From the NCBI RefSeq assembly GCF_014656355.1, contig NZ_BNCG01000005.1, positions 11,961-75,960 on the forward strand: a stretch of DNA of 64,000 nucleotides, given 5' to 3'. The notes beneath the pieces were generated by a model that saw only the letters and a program-made list of their open reading frames with translations, had not been told where the DNA came from and made no database searches. How positions within the stretch are numbered: the first letter of the stretch is position 1; every line of letters starts with the position of its first letter. This document shows positions 35,143 through 45,318 of this stretch, one piece after another. The position numbers and the translations under genes were made by a program. The stretch comes from Camelimonas fluminis (GTDB taxonomy: Bacteria > Pseudomonadota > Alphaproteobacteria > Rhizobiales > Beijerinckiaceae).

Positions 35143-36879
35143 ATGCGCCGACGCAGCGTTCTGATTCTGACAGCTGTCGGCCTGGCGGCCATTGGCGTCG
35201 GCATGGCGCCGTGGACTCTGGCCGACGATCATGCCGCGCGGCAGATCAGCAAGCACGTCAATGCGCTCACTGGCCTGGGGCTTGAGGTCCGCGGGCCGGT
35301 CACGCTGGCGATTCTTCCGGCGCCGCGCATCAAGTTTGAGGACATCGTCCTGTCAGCCGCCGACGGGACCACACGCGTGACGGCCCGGCAACTGCGTGGG
35401 CAGTTGCAGCTGGCGCCTCTGCTTTCCGGACGCTTCGTGCTGGCGGATGCTGTGCTGGTCGACCCGGCTGCCCGCGCGGCGGCTTCGCGTGTTTCCAGCG
35501 AGAGCATATGGGCCAACGTTCTGGCCCAACTCACAGCCGCCTACCGGCGCGCCAGTGGCGGCGCTCCACCCCTCAGCCGCCTGACGGTGATTGGCGGCAC
35601 ATTGACGGATGCGGTCGGAGAGCGACCGCTGGCTGAAAGCGTAAACGCCACGCTTGCCTGGCCCTCGCCCGAGGCCGCGCTGTCATTGTCAGGCAACGCC
35701 GTCTACAAGGGCCAGGCCGTGCAGTTCAGCCTGGGCGGCCTCGCGCCGCGCGCCATTGCCAGCGGCGGCGACACCGACCTCACCGCCAGACTTGCCAGCG
35801 AACCGCTCAATATCGACCTGCGCGGGGCCCTGACTGATGGCGGCCGCCGTTTTGACGGCAAAACCAGGCTCACGACCGCCAGTCTCTCCCGAACCAACGA
35901 TTGGCTCGATCTGCGCTTGCCGCTGACTGGAAGCGCCACGGCCCTGTCAATCGACGCGACTTGCAGCCTGTCTTCCAGGGGAATGGCCCTGACCTCGGCT
36001 GCGCTGACCATTAATGACAGCTTTCTCGAGGGGGCTCTCAGTCTGCGCGGCGGAGCAAATGGCTGGAGCCTCGGCGGCACGCTGGCGACTGATGATCTGG
36101 ATCTTGGCGCCGGCCCGGAACTCGCCCGACAACTTGGCGCGACCATGATGTCGCCGGACCGCTGGCGCGCCTGGGACATTGATCTGCGGCTTTCGGCCGG
36201 ACGCCTGCAACTCCCGGAAAAAATCACCGCCCGGAATGTCGCGGCCAGCGTGCTGCTGCGCAATGGCAGGCTGGAGGCCGTCCTCGGGATCGCGGAAGCT
36301 CTTGATGGGCGCATAAAGGGACGCATGACCATCGCGCCCGCCAGCACCAGTGGCGTGGAGATACGCGCCCAAGGGTCAGGGGACGGTGTTTCGGCCAGCC
36401 AGCTTTCCACGCTTGTCGCCGGGGCGGAACGCATCACCGGCAACGTGTCCGGGGCCTTCACGGTGGAAACCCGCGGCGCCACGGCGTCCGAACTGCGCCA
36501 GAAGATGGATGGGCGCGGCCATTTTCAGGTAGGTGAAGGCGAATTGGCCGGCGTCAGTCTCGCCGGCCTGGCGGAGCTGAAAAACGCCCCCACCGGGCTT
36601 TCCGATTTGCGCGGCAAGACCAAATTCTCCAGCCTCCGCGTCAACTGGATGCTGAACGGTGGTCGCGTCATCATTGATGAAGCCCTTGTTCAGGGAAGCC
36701 TCGCAAACCTTCGCCTCACCGGCTCCATGGACGCCAACGGGGTTCTGGCGCTGGATGGCTCCATCCCTTCTGGAACAGGGGCCGAGGCCGCGCAGTTTCA
36801 GATCACGGGTCCCTGGAAGACCCCCATGATTTCGCGCATGCCCACAGGTCCTTCAAAGCCTGGCAGCGCTTCTCCGTGA
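35143..36879 (+). CDS. AsmA family protein
   Basis: 578-residue envelope protein. ATG 35143 with AGGAAGG upstream gives RRRSVLILTAVGLAAIGVGM, one N-terminal membrane anchor, and a long periplasmic, beta-rich body. AsmA features are GLEVRGPVTLAILPAPRIKF near residue 45 and, in the C-terminal AsmA_2 region, MDGRGHFQVGEGELAGVSLAG and DLRGKTKFSSLRVNWMLNGG. Members of this bridge-like family are linked to phospholipid traffic and outer-membrane homeostasis. It stands alone; a longer in-frame start at 35041 has no ribosome site. Confidence 0.82.
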   Translation: MRRRSVLILTAVGLAAIGVGMAPWTLADDHAARQISKHVNALTGLGLEVRGPVTLAILPAPRIKFEDIVLSAADGTTRVTARQLRGQLQLAPLLSGRFVLADAVLVDPAARAAASRVSSESIWANVLAQLTAAYRRASGGAPPLSRLTVIGGTLTDAVGERPLAESVNATLAWPSPEAALSLSGNAVYKGQAVQFSLGGLAPRAIASGGDTDLTARLASEPLNIDLRGALTDGGRRFDGKTRLTTASLSRTNDWLDLRLPLTGSATALSIDATCSLSSRGMALTSAALTINDSFLEGALSLRGGANGWSLGGTLATDDLDLGAGPELARQLGATMMSPDRWRAWDIDLRLSAGRLQLPEKITARNVAASVLLRNGRLEAVLGIAEALDGRIKGRMTIAPASTSGVEIRAQGSGDGVSASQLSTLVAGAERITGNVSGAFTVETRGATASELRQKMDGRGHFQVGEGELAGVSLAGLAELKNAPTGLSDLRGKTKFSSLRVNWMLNGGRVIIDEALVQGSLANLRLTGSMDANGVLALDGSIPSGTGAEAAQFQITGPWKTPMISRMPTGPSKPGSASP

Positions 36880-37186
36880 ACGAAGCATGGCAAGATCCAG
36901 GCAGGCCTCTCGCCATCCTGCGGGCAGGCGTGATCCAGTTTCCGGGGCAATCGTAGCGCAATCAGCGCCTGACGCGCTTCCTTGAAGATGCTGGCCCAGA
37001 TCCAGCCCTCATGCCGGATCGCGTCGATGCTGACGCATCCACGATCGGCAAAGCTCCACCTGCAAAGCTCCAGCTGCAAAGCTCATGGCGACGTAAAGCA
37101 TGCCAGAAAACGCTTGCACCTCCCAGGCGTTCAAAGCCCCATGAAGCAAGCGCTGGATTTTGGCGCCAGGAGCAGGGCCTCCACTC
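36880..37186. other. intergenic with short tandem repeat
   Basis: Convergent ends of the AsmA-like gene and the 65-residue gene. The triplicated 14-base unit at 37048-37089 is the only feature. No terminator with a T-tract was seen. Confidence 0.4.
37048..37089. repeat. three imperfect 14-bp tandem units
   Basis: GCAAAGCTCCACCT, GCAAAGCTCCAGCT and GCAAAGCTCATGGC in direct succession. Confidence 0.75.
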
Positions 37187-37384
37187 TCAGCCGAACTCAT
37201 TGACGTAAAGACGGCCCAAATTTTTGCCTGGCGCAGCCTGAACCTGGGACACGCCATCAGCCGGCACAAACCAGGCCTGCCGCGCCGCCACATCCAGCTG
37301 TCGACGGCCGCCCTCAAAGTCTTCCAGGCAGATCGTGCAGTCATGGGTTGCGAACAGCCGCAGGAACATGGCGAGCGGACGCAC
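37187..37384 (-). CDS. hypothetical protein with CxxC, 65 aa
   Basis: Not recognised. GTG 37384 is four bases after a perfect AGGAGG (37389-37394), and third codon positions are mostly G or C as in real genes here, so this small ORF is likely coding. The product has a short hydrophobic start (RPLAMFLRLFA), then HDCTICLEDFEGG with a CxxC pair that could bind metal or be redox-active, and ends GRLYVNEFG. It is alone on the minus strand between AsmA and the polyamine transporter. Confidence 0.6.
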   Translation of the reverse strand: MRPLAMFLRLFATHDCTICLEDFEGGRRQLDVAARQAWFVPADGVSQVQAAPGKNLGRLYVNEFG

Positions 37385-37771
37385 GTTACCTCCTGCGCCC
37401 GCCCCGCCGCCTCATGGGTCACCGCGACTGGTTTTGCCTCATTCCCCGCGTCGGGATCAGCCTCAGAAAACTGGACCGCTGCTTCGTCCACCCGGTCCGC
37501 GTGCCGGCGCCAGCCGCTCGTCCGAAAGTTGAACATCGCTCACCTCGTCGCCTGCGCTGCTGCGCGACGGTTGAAGTATCAGAATAACGGTCGGAATTTT
37601 CAAGTATTATTCTCTATATTTCTATTATTAATATTTCCATGAAATAGTAAAATACCATATGTATGCTTAAAATTATTTTCAACACACAGCCTTGCTCGCC
37701 CGGCTTTCCGCAAGCAAAAAGGGCGGCAGGCTGCGCGTGGACGCGTAGAACGGGAAATGGGTGGCCGGGAA
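37385..37771. other. intergenic, AT-rich in its right half
   Basis: From about 37570 to 37685 the sequence is strongly AT-rich (TCTATTATTAATATTTCCAT). It contains the promoter of the 65-residue gene and the end of the transporter operon. No ORF or hairpin terminator recognised. Confidence 0.4.
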
Positions 37772-38563
37772 TCAGGCTGACGCCGGCTTTCTGCGGCGCA
37801 TCAACAAAAATGCACAGCCAAGACCAACGACGACCAGCGCGATCAATACAGATGAGGCGGCGTTTATCTCAGGCGTTACGCCAAGACGCACCTGGCTGTA
37901 GATGCGCATGGGCAAGGTGGTGGCGCCAGGTCCCGAAACAAAACTGGCGATAACCAGATCATCCATCGACATGGTGAACGCCAGAAGAAAGGCGGCGGCC
38001 ATGGATGGCGCGATCAACGGAGCGGTGACCAGAAAAAACGCGCGGACCGGCGTCGCTCCCAGGTCCATGGCCGCCTCTTCCAGGCTGACGTCGAAATCCG
38101 CCAGCCGCGCCCGGATAATCACCGTCGCAAAACACATGGTGACGGTCGTATGCGCGATCACCACAGTCCAGAAACCACGATCAACGCCCAGCCCGACGAA
38201 CAGCAGCAACAGGGCGAGGCCAATCATGACTTCCGGCATCACAAGTGGCGCGTAGGCCATGCCTGTGAAGGCTGTCCGGCCGGCAAAACGGCCATGCCGC
38301 GTCAGCGTCAACGCCGCCATCGTTCCCAGAATGGTGGCGAGCGCCGCCGAAACCAGGGCGATCCGGATGCTGACCCAGGCGGCTTCCATCAACGCCGCAT
38401 TGCTGAACAGCGCCGCGTACCAGCGTAGCGAAAACCCGCCCCAGACCGTGACCAGGCGGGAATCGTTGAAGGACCACAGCACCAGCAGCACAATTGGCGC
38501 GTACAGAAAGAACAGGCCGAGACCAAGAATGAGCGGCGACGCCGCGCGGCGCAAACCTTTCAT
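37772..38563 (-). CDS. potI: polyamine-type ABC transporter permease (PotI/PotC)
   Basis: 263-residue inner-membrane permease with six helices. The cytoplasmic EAA loop reads EEAAMDLGATPVRAFFLVTAPLIAPS (about residues 165-190), where it meets the ATPase. The gene starts inside the PotH-like stop (ATGA overlap). Family members import putrescine or spermidine, sometimes other cations or phosphonates. Last gene of the operon ATPase-permease-permease. Confidence 0.88.
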   Translation of the reverse strand: MKGLRRAASPLILGLGLFFLYAPIVLLVLWSFNDSRLVTVWGGFSLRWYAALFSNAALMEAAWVSIRIALVSAALATILGTMAALTLTRHGRFAGRTAFTGMAYAPLVMPEVMIGLALLLLFVGLGVDRGFWTVVIAHTTVTMCFATVIIRARLADFDVSLEEAAMDLGATPVRAFFLVTAPLIAPSMAAAFLLAFTMSMDDLVIASFVSGPGATTLPMRIYSQVRLGVTPEINAASSVLIALVVVGLGCAFLLMRRRKPASA

Positions 38564-39483
38564 TGCCCCGCCTCCGCTTCAGCGGCCCGCTCTTCGAGCC
38601 GCCGCCACGCCAGGATCGGCGCCAGCAGCGCCGCGAGCAGCACAACGGCGATGGCGGAAGCCATCGGCCAGTCGCGGTTACTGAAGAACTCGCTCCACAG
38701 GGTGCGGCCGATCATCAGGGTGTCGGAGCCGCCAAGCAGGTCGGGAATCACGAACTCGCCCATCATCGGAATGAAGCAAAGCAATGCGCCGGCGGCCACG
38801 CCCGGAGCCGAGAGCGGCAGCGTGATGCTCCAGAAGGCCCGGGCCGGCGTCGCGCCAAGATCTTGCGCGGCCTCCAGCAGGCTATGGTCCAGCTTGATCA
38901 GCGTGGCGTAGAGCGGGAGGACCATGAATGGCAGATAGGAGTATACAAGGCCAATCATCACGGCCACGCCGGTGTTCATGATCTGCAGGGGCGTGGAAAT
39001 CAGCCCCAGCCAGAGCAACGCGGCGTTCAGCAACCCCTCCGGCTTCAGAATGCCGATCCAGGCATAGACCCGGATCAGAAAACTGGTCCAGAACGGCAGG
39101 ATCACCAGCAGGAGCAACAATTCCCGCCGCCCTTCAGGCTGGCGCGCCAGGGCGTAGGCAATGGGAAAACCAATGAGCAACAGCAGCACCGTCGCAACGC
39201 CTGCGTATTGCAGTGAGGTCAGCGCCGAGGCGAGATAGAGCGGATCCGACAACAGCAGGGCGTAGTTGTCCAGCCTCAGGCCGCGCAGGGCGGTCCAGAC
39301 GCCCGCCAGCCCCTCGCTCCAGTCTATGACCGGCCGATAGGGCGGCTGGGCCGTGGCCGCTTCCGAAAAGCTCAGGCGCAACACCAGCAGAAACGGCGTG
39401 GCGAAAAACAGCGTCAACCAGATCGCCGGCGCCCAGCGCACCAGGCGTTGCGCGCCTGGCGCGCGATAGCCCCGCCGGCTCAC
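38560..39483 (-). CDS. potH: polyamine-type ABC transporter permease (PotH/PotB)
   Basis: 307-residue permease from GTG 39483, which has AGAGG upstream and gives the familiar N-terminus SRRGYRAPGAQRLVRWAP then WLTLFFATPFLLVLRLSFSE. An in-frame ATG at 39600 would add 39 residues of non-membrane sequence. EAA loop: LEAAQDLGATPARAFWSITLP (about residues 205-225). It forms the heterodimeric channel with the PotI-like protein. Confidence 0.87.
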   Translation of the reverse strand: MSRRGYRAPGAQRLVRWAPAIWLTLFFATPFLLVLRLSFSEAATAQPPYRPVIDWSEGLAGVWTALRGLRLDNYALLLSDPLYLASALTSLQYAGVATVLLLLIGFPIAYALARQPEGRRELLLLLVILPFWTSFLIRVYAWIGILKPEGLLNAALLWLGLISTPLQIMNTGVAVMIGLVYSYLPFMVLPLYATLIKLDHSLLEAAQDLGATPARAFWSITLPLSAPGVAAGALLCFIPMMGEFVIPDLLGGSDTLMIGRTLWSEFFSNRDWPMASAIAVVLLAALLAPILAWRRLEERAAEAEAGQ

Positions 39484-39692
39484 GGGCGAACCTCTGGCTG
39501 GCTGCGGCCAGTCAATGACACGGACAGGCTGGAATCTGGAAATATCGTCATACGGCGCCAACCGGAGATATGCGGCGAACTGGGGCCTGACCCTGTTCAT
39601 GAAACGGTCCCGGTTTCAACCTGCCCCTTCGCTGGAGAAACTCCCCCCGGAACGGGCAGGCAGAACCGGCAAACCTGATGAAGCGCCCACGA

Positions 39693-40910
39693 TCAGCCGG
39701 TCAACATCACCGCCGCATCGGGGGCAAAACTGGCGAACACCGTCTCTTCCCAGGTCACCGGCTCGACCACATGTCGCGACACATTCGCCCTTGAGGTCTT
39801 GAGGGTTTCGCCGCCGGCCAGCTTGAGCACATAGGTGGTCCAGTCGCCCAGATAGCCGATATCCCAGACTTCGCCTGGAATCACGTTGGCGACGTCCGTT
39901 GGCCTGGCGCGATCGATGCGGATTTTCTCCGGCCGCACGGCGACGACCACCTGTTGCCCCACGGTCAGCACGGCGTCAGAAGCGACGAGAAGCTCGCCGC
40001 CCGTCGCCGGACAGGCGATGCGCCACAGACCGTCTTCCCGGCCCACCGCCGCGCCCTCAAGCAGGTTCACATCGCCAATGAAGTCAGCCACATAACGGCT
40101 TACCGGCTCCTCATAGATGCGGCCGGGCGTATCGAGCTGGGCGATGCGACCCTGATTCATCACGGCGATGCGGTCGGCCATCACCATGGCCTCTTCCTGG
40201 TCATGGGTGACCACCAGGAACGTGGCGCCCAGTTCCTCCTGGATATCCATCAGTTCAAACTGGGTTTCTTCCCGCAACTTTTTGTCCAGGGCGCCAAGAG
40301 GCTCGTCGAGCAGCAGCACCTGCGGCCGGCGCGCCAGGGCCCTGGCCAGGGCGACGCGCTGGCGCTGGCCGCCGGAAAGCTGGTGCGGCTTGCGCCGGGC
40401 CAGCGGCGTCAGTTGCACCATGGTCAACATTTCATCGACGCGGGCCTGGATATCGGCCTTCGACAGACTGAGCTGACGCAGGCCAAAGGCGATATTTTGC
40501 GCCACGCTCATGTGCGGGAACAGCGCATAGCTCTGGAACATCATGTTCACAGGCCGGTTGTGCGGCGGAATCTCCGCCTGGTCGACTCCGTCAAGCAGGA
40601 TGCGCCCGGCGTCAGGCTGCTCGAAGCCGGCGAGCATGCGCATCAAGGTGCTCTTGCCGCAGCCGGATGGCCCGAGCAGGCAAAAAAACTCGCCCCGATA
40701 AACCGACAGATCAAGGTTGTCGATGGCGACGGCGTCGCCGAAGCGCTTGCATACGCCTTCGAAACGAATGAGGGGCGTGGCCGCCGGATCAGCCCACGGC
40801 GCGAACTCGCGCCGCACGGCGCCAAGCCCGGCCCGGCCTGGCTTGCCAATCCGTTCCTTCGCGGGACGCGCCGCGCCTGCGACGCCATCGCCACGCAGTC
40901 TGTCACTCAT
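39693..40910 (-). CDS. potG: polyamine-type ABC transporter ATPase (PotG/PotA)
   Basis: 405-residue ATPase. Walker A GPSGCGKST, Q-loop FQSYALFPH, signature [15 protein letters not shown], Walker B LLLDEPLGALD and the switch VTHDQEEAM are all present, then a C-terminal TOBE domain with VVAVRPEKIRI. The N-terminal 45 residues (GDGVAGAARPAKERIGKPG) are an unusual basic extension. GGAGG precedes the ATG. The periplasmic binding protein normally encoded with this set is missing from the operon and its surroundings. Confidence 0.9.
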   Translation of the reverse strand: MSDRLRGDGVAGAARPAKERIGKPGRAGLGAVRREFAPWADPAATPLIRFEGVCKRFGDAVAIDNLDLSVYRGEFFCLLGPSGCGKSTLMRMLAGFEQPDAGRILLDGVDQAEIPPHNRPVNMMFQSYALFPHMSVAQNIAFGLRQLSLSKADIQARVDEMLTMVQLTPLARRKPHQLSGGQRQRVALARALARRPQVLLLDEPLGALDKKLREETQFELMDIQEELGATFLVVTHDQEEAMVMADRIAVMNQGRIAQLDTPGRIYEEPVSRYVADFIGDVNLLEGAAVGREDGLWRIACPATGGELLVASDAVLTVGQQVVVAVRPEKIRIDRARPTDVANVIPGEVWDIGYLGDWTTYVLKLAGGETLKTSRANVSRHVVEPVTWEETVFASFAPDAAVMLTG

Positions 40911-40972
40911 GCCCGCGCCCTCCGCCAGCTACGCTCCGCCTGCGCGAATCGTCACGCCAACCTGACTGGGAT

Positions 40973-41677
40973 TCACTGGCGCGCCGCAGCTTCATCCATA
41001 TCGACGATGCGCCCGTCAAGCAGCGTCAGGCGCCGGTCCATACGCGCCGCCAGCGACAGATTATGGGTGGCGATCAGCGCCGCGAGGCCAGTCGCCCGCA
41101 CGAGGGTCACCAGTGTCCCAAACACGTGCTCGGCTGTCTCCGGGTCCAGGTTGCCGGTTGGTTCGTCGGCCAGCAGCACATGCGGCGCATTGGCTACGGC
41201 GCGGGCAAGCGCCACGCGTTGCTGCTCGCCGCCGGACAGTTCGGCTGGCCGATGCTTCAGACGCTCGCCAAGCCCCAGAAACCCCAGAAGTTCTGACGCG
41301 CGGCGTTCCGCCTCCCGCTGCGTCAGGCCAGCGACGAGTTGCGGCAGCACGACGTTCTCCAGCGCGGAAAACTCGGGCAGCAGATGGTGCGACTGGTAGA
41401 CAAAACCGATGTGCGTGCGGCGCAGGCCTGTCCGCCCCCGGTCGTCGAGCAGGGATGTCGGCTCGCCGCCCACATAGATTTCCCCGGCGTCGGGCTTTTC
41501 CAGCAATCCCGCAACATGAAGCAGCGTTGACTTGCCGGTGCCGGAGGGCGCCACCAGAGCCACGATTTCGCCTGGCCATATCGCCAGTTCGGCGCCGCGC
41601 AAAATGTCCAGGGAGCGCTCGCCCTGGGCATAGCTGCGCATGATGCCGGTCAGATAAAGCGCGGGAGGCTCACTCAT
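40973..41677 (-). CDS. lolD: lipoprotein-releasing ABC transporter ATPase
   Basis: 234-residue ATPase that powers extraction of lipoproteins from the inner membrane for the LolA carrier. Walker [28 protein letters not shown], signature [15 protein letters not shown] and Walker [13 protein letters not shown] are intact and characteristic of the LolD/MacB class. It begins 17 bases after the permease stop, so the two are one operon with proS upstream in the same direction. Confidence 0.93.
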   Translation of the reverse strand: MSEPPALYLTGIMRSYAQGERSLDILRGAELAIWPGEIVALVAPSGTGKSTLLHVAGLLEKPDAGEIYVGGEPTSLLDDRGRTGLRRTHIGFVYQSHHLLPEFSALENVVLPQLVAGLTQREAERRASELLGFLGLGERLKHRPAELSGGEQQRVALARAVANAPHVLLADEPTGNLDPETAEHVFGTLVTLVRATGLAALIATHNLSLAARMDRRLTLLDGRIVDMDEAAARQ

Positions 41678-41694
41678 GTCCGGGTGCTCCAGAA

Positions 41695-43011
41695 TCAGCC
41701 GTAGCGAAGGGTTTCGACAGGATCGAGCCGGGCGGCGCGCCAGCTTGGATAAAGCGTGGCCAGCAGCGACAGCACGAATGCGGTGATGACGATGACGGCG
41801 ACCTCAACCGGGTCGATCACTGCCGGAAGCCGGCTCAGAAAATACAGCTCGGCTGGAAACATGTTGGAGTTCAGCGCCCGGTTCAGGAACGTGCGGATCG
41901 CCTCCACGTTCCACGCCAGCGTCACCCCGAGGATGGAGCCCGTGACGGTGCCGACAACGCCGATCGCCGCGCCGGTGATCAGGAAAATGCGCATGACCGC
42001 GCCGCGCGTCATGCCCATGGTGCGGAGAATGGCGATGTCCTGCGCCTTGTCCTTCACCAGCATGATGAGGCCGGAAACGATATTCAGCGCCGCGACAAGC
42101 ACGATGAGCAGCAGGATGAGGAACATGACGTTCCGCTCCACCTGCAGGGCGTTGAAGAACGTCTGGTTGCGGATGCGCCAGTCAGAAAGCATCACCGGCC
42201 GGCCGATATTGGCGTCGATTACCTCGCGGGCGGCGTCGACGGCGTCAGCGTTCTTGAGGAACACCTCAATCACGCTCACCTCGTCGCCCTTGTTGAAATA
42301 GGCCTGGGCCTCCGCCAGCGGCATAAACACGAAGCTGGCGTCGAACTCCGACATGCCAATCTCGAAAATCGCCGTGACCGTATAGGATTTGATCCGCGGC
42401 GCCGTGCCGAACGGCGTCGAGGCGCCCTGAGGCGCCACCAGGGTCAGGGTGTCGCCCGCGTGCAGGCCCAGGTTCATGGCCAGCCGGTTGCCGATCACCA
42501 CGCCTTCCTTGGCGTCAAAGCCGTCCAGCGTGCCCTCACGGATATTTTTGGCGATGAAGGCAACCCGCGACAGGTCCTCGCCGCGCACGCCGCGCACCAG
42601 CACGCCGCTGGACGGTCCGCCCTTCGACGAGGCCAGCGCCTGGCCTTCGACCATTGGCAACGCGAAGGAAATGCCCTTCATGGCGTCGAGACGGCGGGTC
42701 AGGTCGCGGTAATCATCCAGCGGCCTGTCGATCGGCTGGATGAATATGTGGCCGTTGACGCCGACGATCTTCGAGAGAAGCTCCTGACGAAAGCCATTCA
42801 TCACCGACATGACGACAATCAGCGTCGCCACCCCAAGCATCACGCCAAGGAATGAAAAGCCGGCGATAACCGAAATGAAGCCTTCCTTGCGCCGGGCGCG
42901 CAAATAACGGCCGGCGATCAGCCACTCAAAGGCGGAAAACGGCCGGGTGGCGCGCCCTTCCGGTGGCCCGGCGAACCTGTCCTGATCCAATATGCCTGCA
43001 GGGCTGGTCAT
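41695..43011 (-). CDS. lolC: lipoprotein-releasing ABC transporter permease LolC/LolE
   Basis: 438 residues from ATG 43011. A longer frame to 43098 and beyond runs into a dispersed repeat and is rejected. The N-terminal [24 protein letters not shown] and [19 protein letters not shown] mark the first helix and amphipathic start; a periplasmic MacB-like domain follows, then three C-terminal helices with [19 protein letters not shown] and [17 protein letters not shown], the FtsX ending. Alphaproteobacteria often have a single LolC/E species working as a homodimer with LolD. Confidence 0.92.
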   Translation of the reverse strand: MTSPAGILDQDRFAGPPEGRATRPFSAFEWLIAGRYLRARRKEGFISVIAGFSFLGVMLGVATLIVVMSVMNGFRQELLSKIVGVNGHIFIQPIDRPLDDYRDLTRRLDAMKGISFALPMVEGQALASSKGGPSSGVLVRGVRGEDLSRVAFIAKNIREGTLDGFDAKEGVVIGNRLAMNLGLHAGDTLTLVAPQGASTPFGTAPRIKSYTVTAIFEIGMSEFDASFVFMPLAEAQAYFNKGDEVSVIEVFLKNADAVDAAREVIDANIGRPVMLSDWRIRNQTFFNALQVERNVMFLILLLIVLVAALNIVSGLIMLVKDKAQDIAILRTMGMTRGAVMRIFLITGAAIGVVGTVTGSILGVTLAWNVEAIRTFLNRALNSNMFPAELYFLSRLPAVIDPVEVAVIVITAFVLSLLATLYPSWRAARLDPVETLRYG

Positions 43012-43194
43012 ACGTTGCGCCTCCGGTGACGGACAGTACGGCGCGTCCAGGTCGCGCCAGACCAGCCAATGCAATTCCGGCGAAGCCGCCGCCGCCATCT
43101 GCGGCCGAATTGCGACAAATCAAAAAGGACAAAGCGCTTTCACCTACCAGTGAGGAAGCGCCCCGACGTCGCGCCAGACCGACGCACTGGAGCA

Positions 43195-43290
43195 ATTCCC
43201 GATCGACATGGATCGGGGATTGCTCCAGTTTCCCTTGTTTTGAGCGAATTCTGATCGACCAGACGATTCCGTCTGGTCGGAAAGCGCTCT
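43195..43290 (+). repeat. dispersed repeat (family A), copy 1
   Basis: About 96 bases, nearly identical to 49023-49118 in the same orientation. The core contains GAGCGAATTCTGATCGACC and a 7-bp stem CCAGACG / CGTCTGG around ATTC. Confidence 0.9.
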
Positions 43291-43392
43291 GGAGCATTTT
43301 CGAGAAAAGCGGAGCCCGCTTTTCATGAAGAAAATGCGTCAAACCAAAAAGATAGAGCATTTTACGTGAACAGGTTTCACTGAAAATGCTCT
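43291..43392. repeat. dispersed repeat (family B), fullest copy
   Basis: Begins GGAGCATTTTCGAGAAAAGC, contains GAAGAAAATGCGTCAAACC, and ends in a palindrome: AGAGCATTTT (43354-43363) and AAAATGCTCT (43383-43392), perfect 10-bp arms. It joins directly onto a family A copy. Confidence 0.8.
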
Positions 43393-43568
43393 GAACGTCA
43401 TGCGCGCCCACCCTGCCAATCACGGTTGCCCATGCCGCAGGGTTGGCGCTGACGTCGCGACAATAAAGCCAAATATGCTTAAAATTTGCTGAGCCAGTCA
43501 TGCGCCCAGGATGTTTCCCCGGGGCGACGCCGAAGAAACTCTCCCGACTGGCCAGACGACGTCCGCGT

Positions 43569-43596
43569 CCGGGCCGGAATTGCAGCTCCGGCCCGG
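43569..43596 (-). terminator. GC-rich hairpin after proS
   Basis: CCGGGCCGGA, 8-base loop, TCCGGCCCGG: a perfect 10-bp stem 27 bases past the proS stop. No T-tract, so it may end transcription only weakly or protect the mRNA end. Confidence 0.45.
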
Positions 43597-43622
43597 TCAA
43601 TGCTCCCGCGGAAGCTGCAGGC

Positions 43623-44945
43623 TCAGCCGCAGATGCGCGCCACAGCGTCGGCCGGAGAAACCAGCTCGCGCTCTCCCGTGGCGCGGCGCTTCAGTTCCAC
43701 CTGCCCGTTCGCGAGGCCCTTCGGGCCCACCAGAATCTGCCAGGGCGCGCCAATCAGATCAGCGGTGGCGAACTTGCCGCCGGCGCGCTCGTCGCGATCA
43801 TCCAGCAGCACGTCGAGCCCACGGCCGGAAAGCTGGCGATACAGATCCTCGCAGGCGGCCCCGGTTGTAGAATCCCCTGCCTTGAGATCGAGAATCGCCA
43901 CGTTGAACGGCGCCACGGCGTCCGGCCAGATAATGCCGGCTTCGTCGTGGTTCGCCTCGATCAGGGCTGCGACGAGACGACTCGGGCCGATGCCGTATGA
44001 TCCCATGTGCACCGGACGCAACTGGCCGTCCGGCCCGGTGACGACGGCGTTCATTGGCTCGGAATACTTCGTGCCAAAATAGAAGATGTGCCCGACCTCG
44101 ATGCCGCGCGCCGCAAGACGCTTGCCTTCCGGAACGGCGGCGAAACCCGCCTCGTCGTGCATTTCTTCCGTCGCGGCATAGAGCGAGGTCCATGTGTCGA
44201 CCAGCTTCTGCAGGCCGGCGCGGTCGCCAAAATCCGTGTCGGCTGCTGGCGTGTCGAACGACAGATAATCACTGTCGCAGAACACCGCGCTTTCGCCAGT
44301 GTCGGCCAGGATGATGAACTCATGGCTGAGATCGCCGCCAATCGGCCCGGTGTCGGCCTTCATCGGCACCGCCTTCAGCCCCATGCGGGCGAAGGTGCGC
44401 AAATAAGCGGTGAACATGGCGTTGTAGGAGTGACGGGCGCCCTCCTTGTCCAGATCGAAGGAATAGGCGTCCTTCATCAGGAATTCACGCGAACGCATCG
44501 TGCCGAAGCGCGGCCGGATCTCATCGCGGAACTTCCACTGGATGTGGTACAGGTTCAGCGGCAGGTCCTTGTAGGAACGCACATAACCCCGGAAAACCTC
44601 GGTGATCATTTCCTCGTTGGTGGGGCCGTACAGCATCTCGCGCTCGTGGCGGTCGGTGATGCGCAGCATTTCCTTGCCATAGGCGTCATAACGGCCGGAC
44701 TCCCGCCACAGGTCCGCGGGCTGGATGGTCGGCATCAGCAGTTCGACAGCCCCGGCGCGATTCTGTTCTTCCCGGATGATCCCCGTCACCTTGTTGAGCA
44801 CGCGCAGCCCCAGCGGCAGCCAGGCGTAGATGCCCGCCGTCTCCTGGCGGATCATGCCGGCGCGCAACATCAGCCGGTGCGAGACGATCTCGGCTTCCTT
44901 GGGGTTCTCCTTCAGGATCGGAAGGAAATAACGGCTGAGACGCAT
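43623..44945 (-). CDS. proS: prolyl-tRNA synthetase (short form)
   Basis: Charges tRNA-Pro. 440 residues from ATG 44945, which gives the family start [18 protein letters not shown]; upstream frame to 45095 is rejected. Class II motifs are visible: motif 2 [20 protein letters not shown] and motif 3 [13 protein letters not shown], with the C-terminal anticodon-binding domain ending [10 protein letters not shown]. It lacks the about 180-residue editing insertion of E. coli ProRS, the usual condition in alphaproteobacteria. Same direction as lolC/lolD, but a repeat-filled gap separates them. Confidence 0.95.
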   Translation of the reverse strand: MRLSRYFLPILKENPKEAEIVSHRLMLRAGMIRQETAGIYAWLPLGLRVLNKVTGIIREEQNRAGAVELLMPTIQPADLWRESGRYDAYGKEMLRITDRHEREMLYGPTNEEMITEVFRGYVRSYKDLPLNLYHIQWKFRDEIRPRFGTMRSREFLMKDAYSFDLDKEGARHSYNAMFTAYLRTFARMGLKAVPMKADTGPIGGDLSHEFIILADTGESAVFCDSDYLSFDTPAADTDFGDRAGLQKLVDTWTSLYAATEEMHDEAGFAAVPEGKRLAARGIEVGHIFYFGTKYSEPMNAVVTGPDGQLRPVHMGSYGIGPSRLVAALIEANHDEAGIIWPDAVAPFNVAILDLKAGDSTTGAACEDLYRQLSGRGLDVLLDDRDERAGGKFATADLIGAPWQILVGPKGLANGQVELKRRATGERELVSPADAVARICG

Positions 44946-45318
44946 GACAGCTCCGGACAGGCTGGGAACGGTGGGAATCGCAGGGAAGATCACACGCGCG
45001 CGGCGCAGAAGACAAGCGCCGCCAACGCCATGACGATACATGATTTGTCGCGCGACGTCGGCCAGGGCCCCATCTCCCTGCCGACACGCTTTCATTCAGA
45101 GAAACTGGCGCCCGCATGCTCCAGGCGCCGCACCAGGCGGGATGCCGGTTGCGGCAACCGAAACGCCGCGCCGCAATCTCGCAAAATCGAAATGACGGGC
45201 AAACGGCTTGCCGGACGCCGTCCAGGCAAACGCCGCCGCCTGGCGTCAGGAGGACCCGTCAGGTCAAAGCGTTGAGCGAAAGCCAGTCACGGCTTTCGCT
45301 CCGGCGCGAAAACCCGGC
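44946..45318. other. intergenic, hairpin near right end
   Basis: Between DUF1467 gene and proS, both on the minus strand. Holds the 45274-45301 hairpin and presumably the proS promoter. Nothing else seen. Confidence 0.4.
45274..45301 (-). terminator. hairpin after the DUF1467 gene
   Basis: GAGCGAAAGCC, 6-base loop, GGCTTTCGCTC: a perfect 11-bp stem 18 bases beyond the stop. The bases after it on the minus strand are only mildly T-rich. Confidence 0.5.

Larger units (their letters stand above)
43012..43622. other. intergenic region packed with dispersed repeats
   Basis: Between lolC and proS. Repeats at 43195-43392 and a hairpin at 43569-43596. Frames crossing it on both strands are translations of repeats and are not considered genes. 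Confidence 0.5.

Noticed and set aside
37048-37089. Possible CRISPR-like repeats
   Set aside because: Units are contiguous 14-mers without spacers, and no cas genes occur anywhere in the window.
37009-37536. 175-codon minus-strand frame overlapping the 65-residue gene
   Set aside because: Different frame from the one with AGGAGG/GTG; composition Arg/Ser-rich and unlike a protein.
42926-43600. Minus-strand 224-codon frame upstream of lolC
   Set aside because: Consists of repeats A and B plus antisense sequence; no ribosome site.
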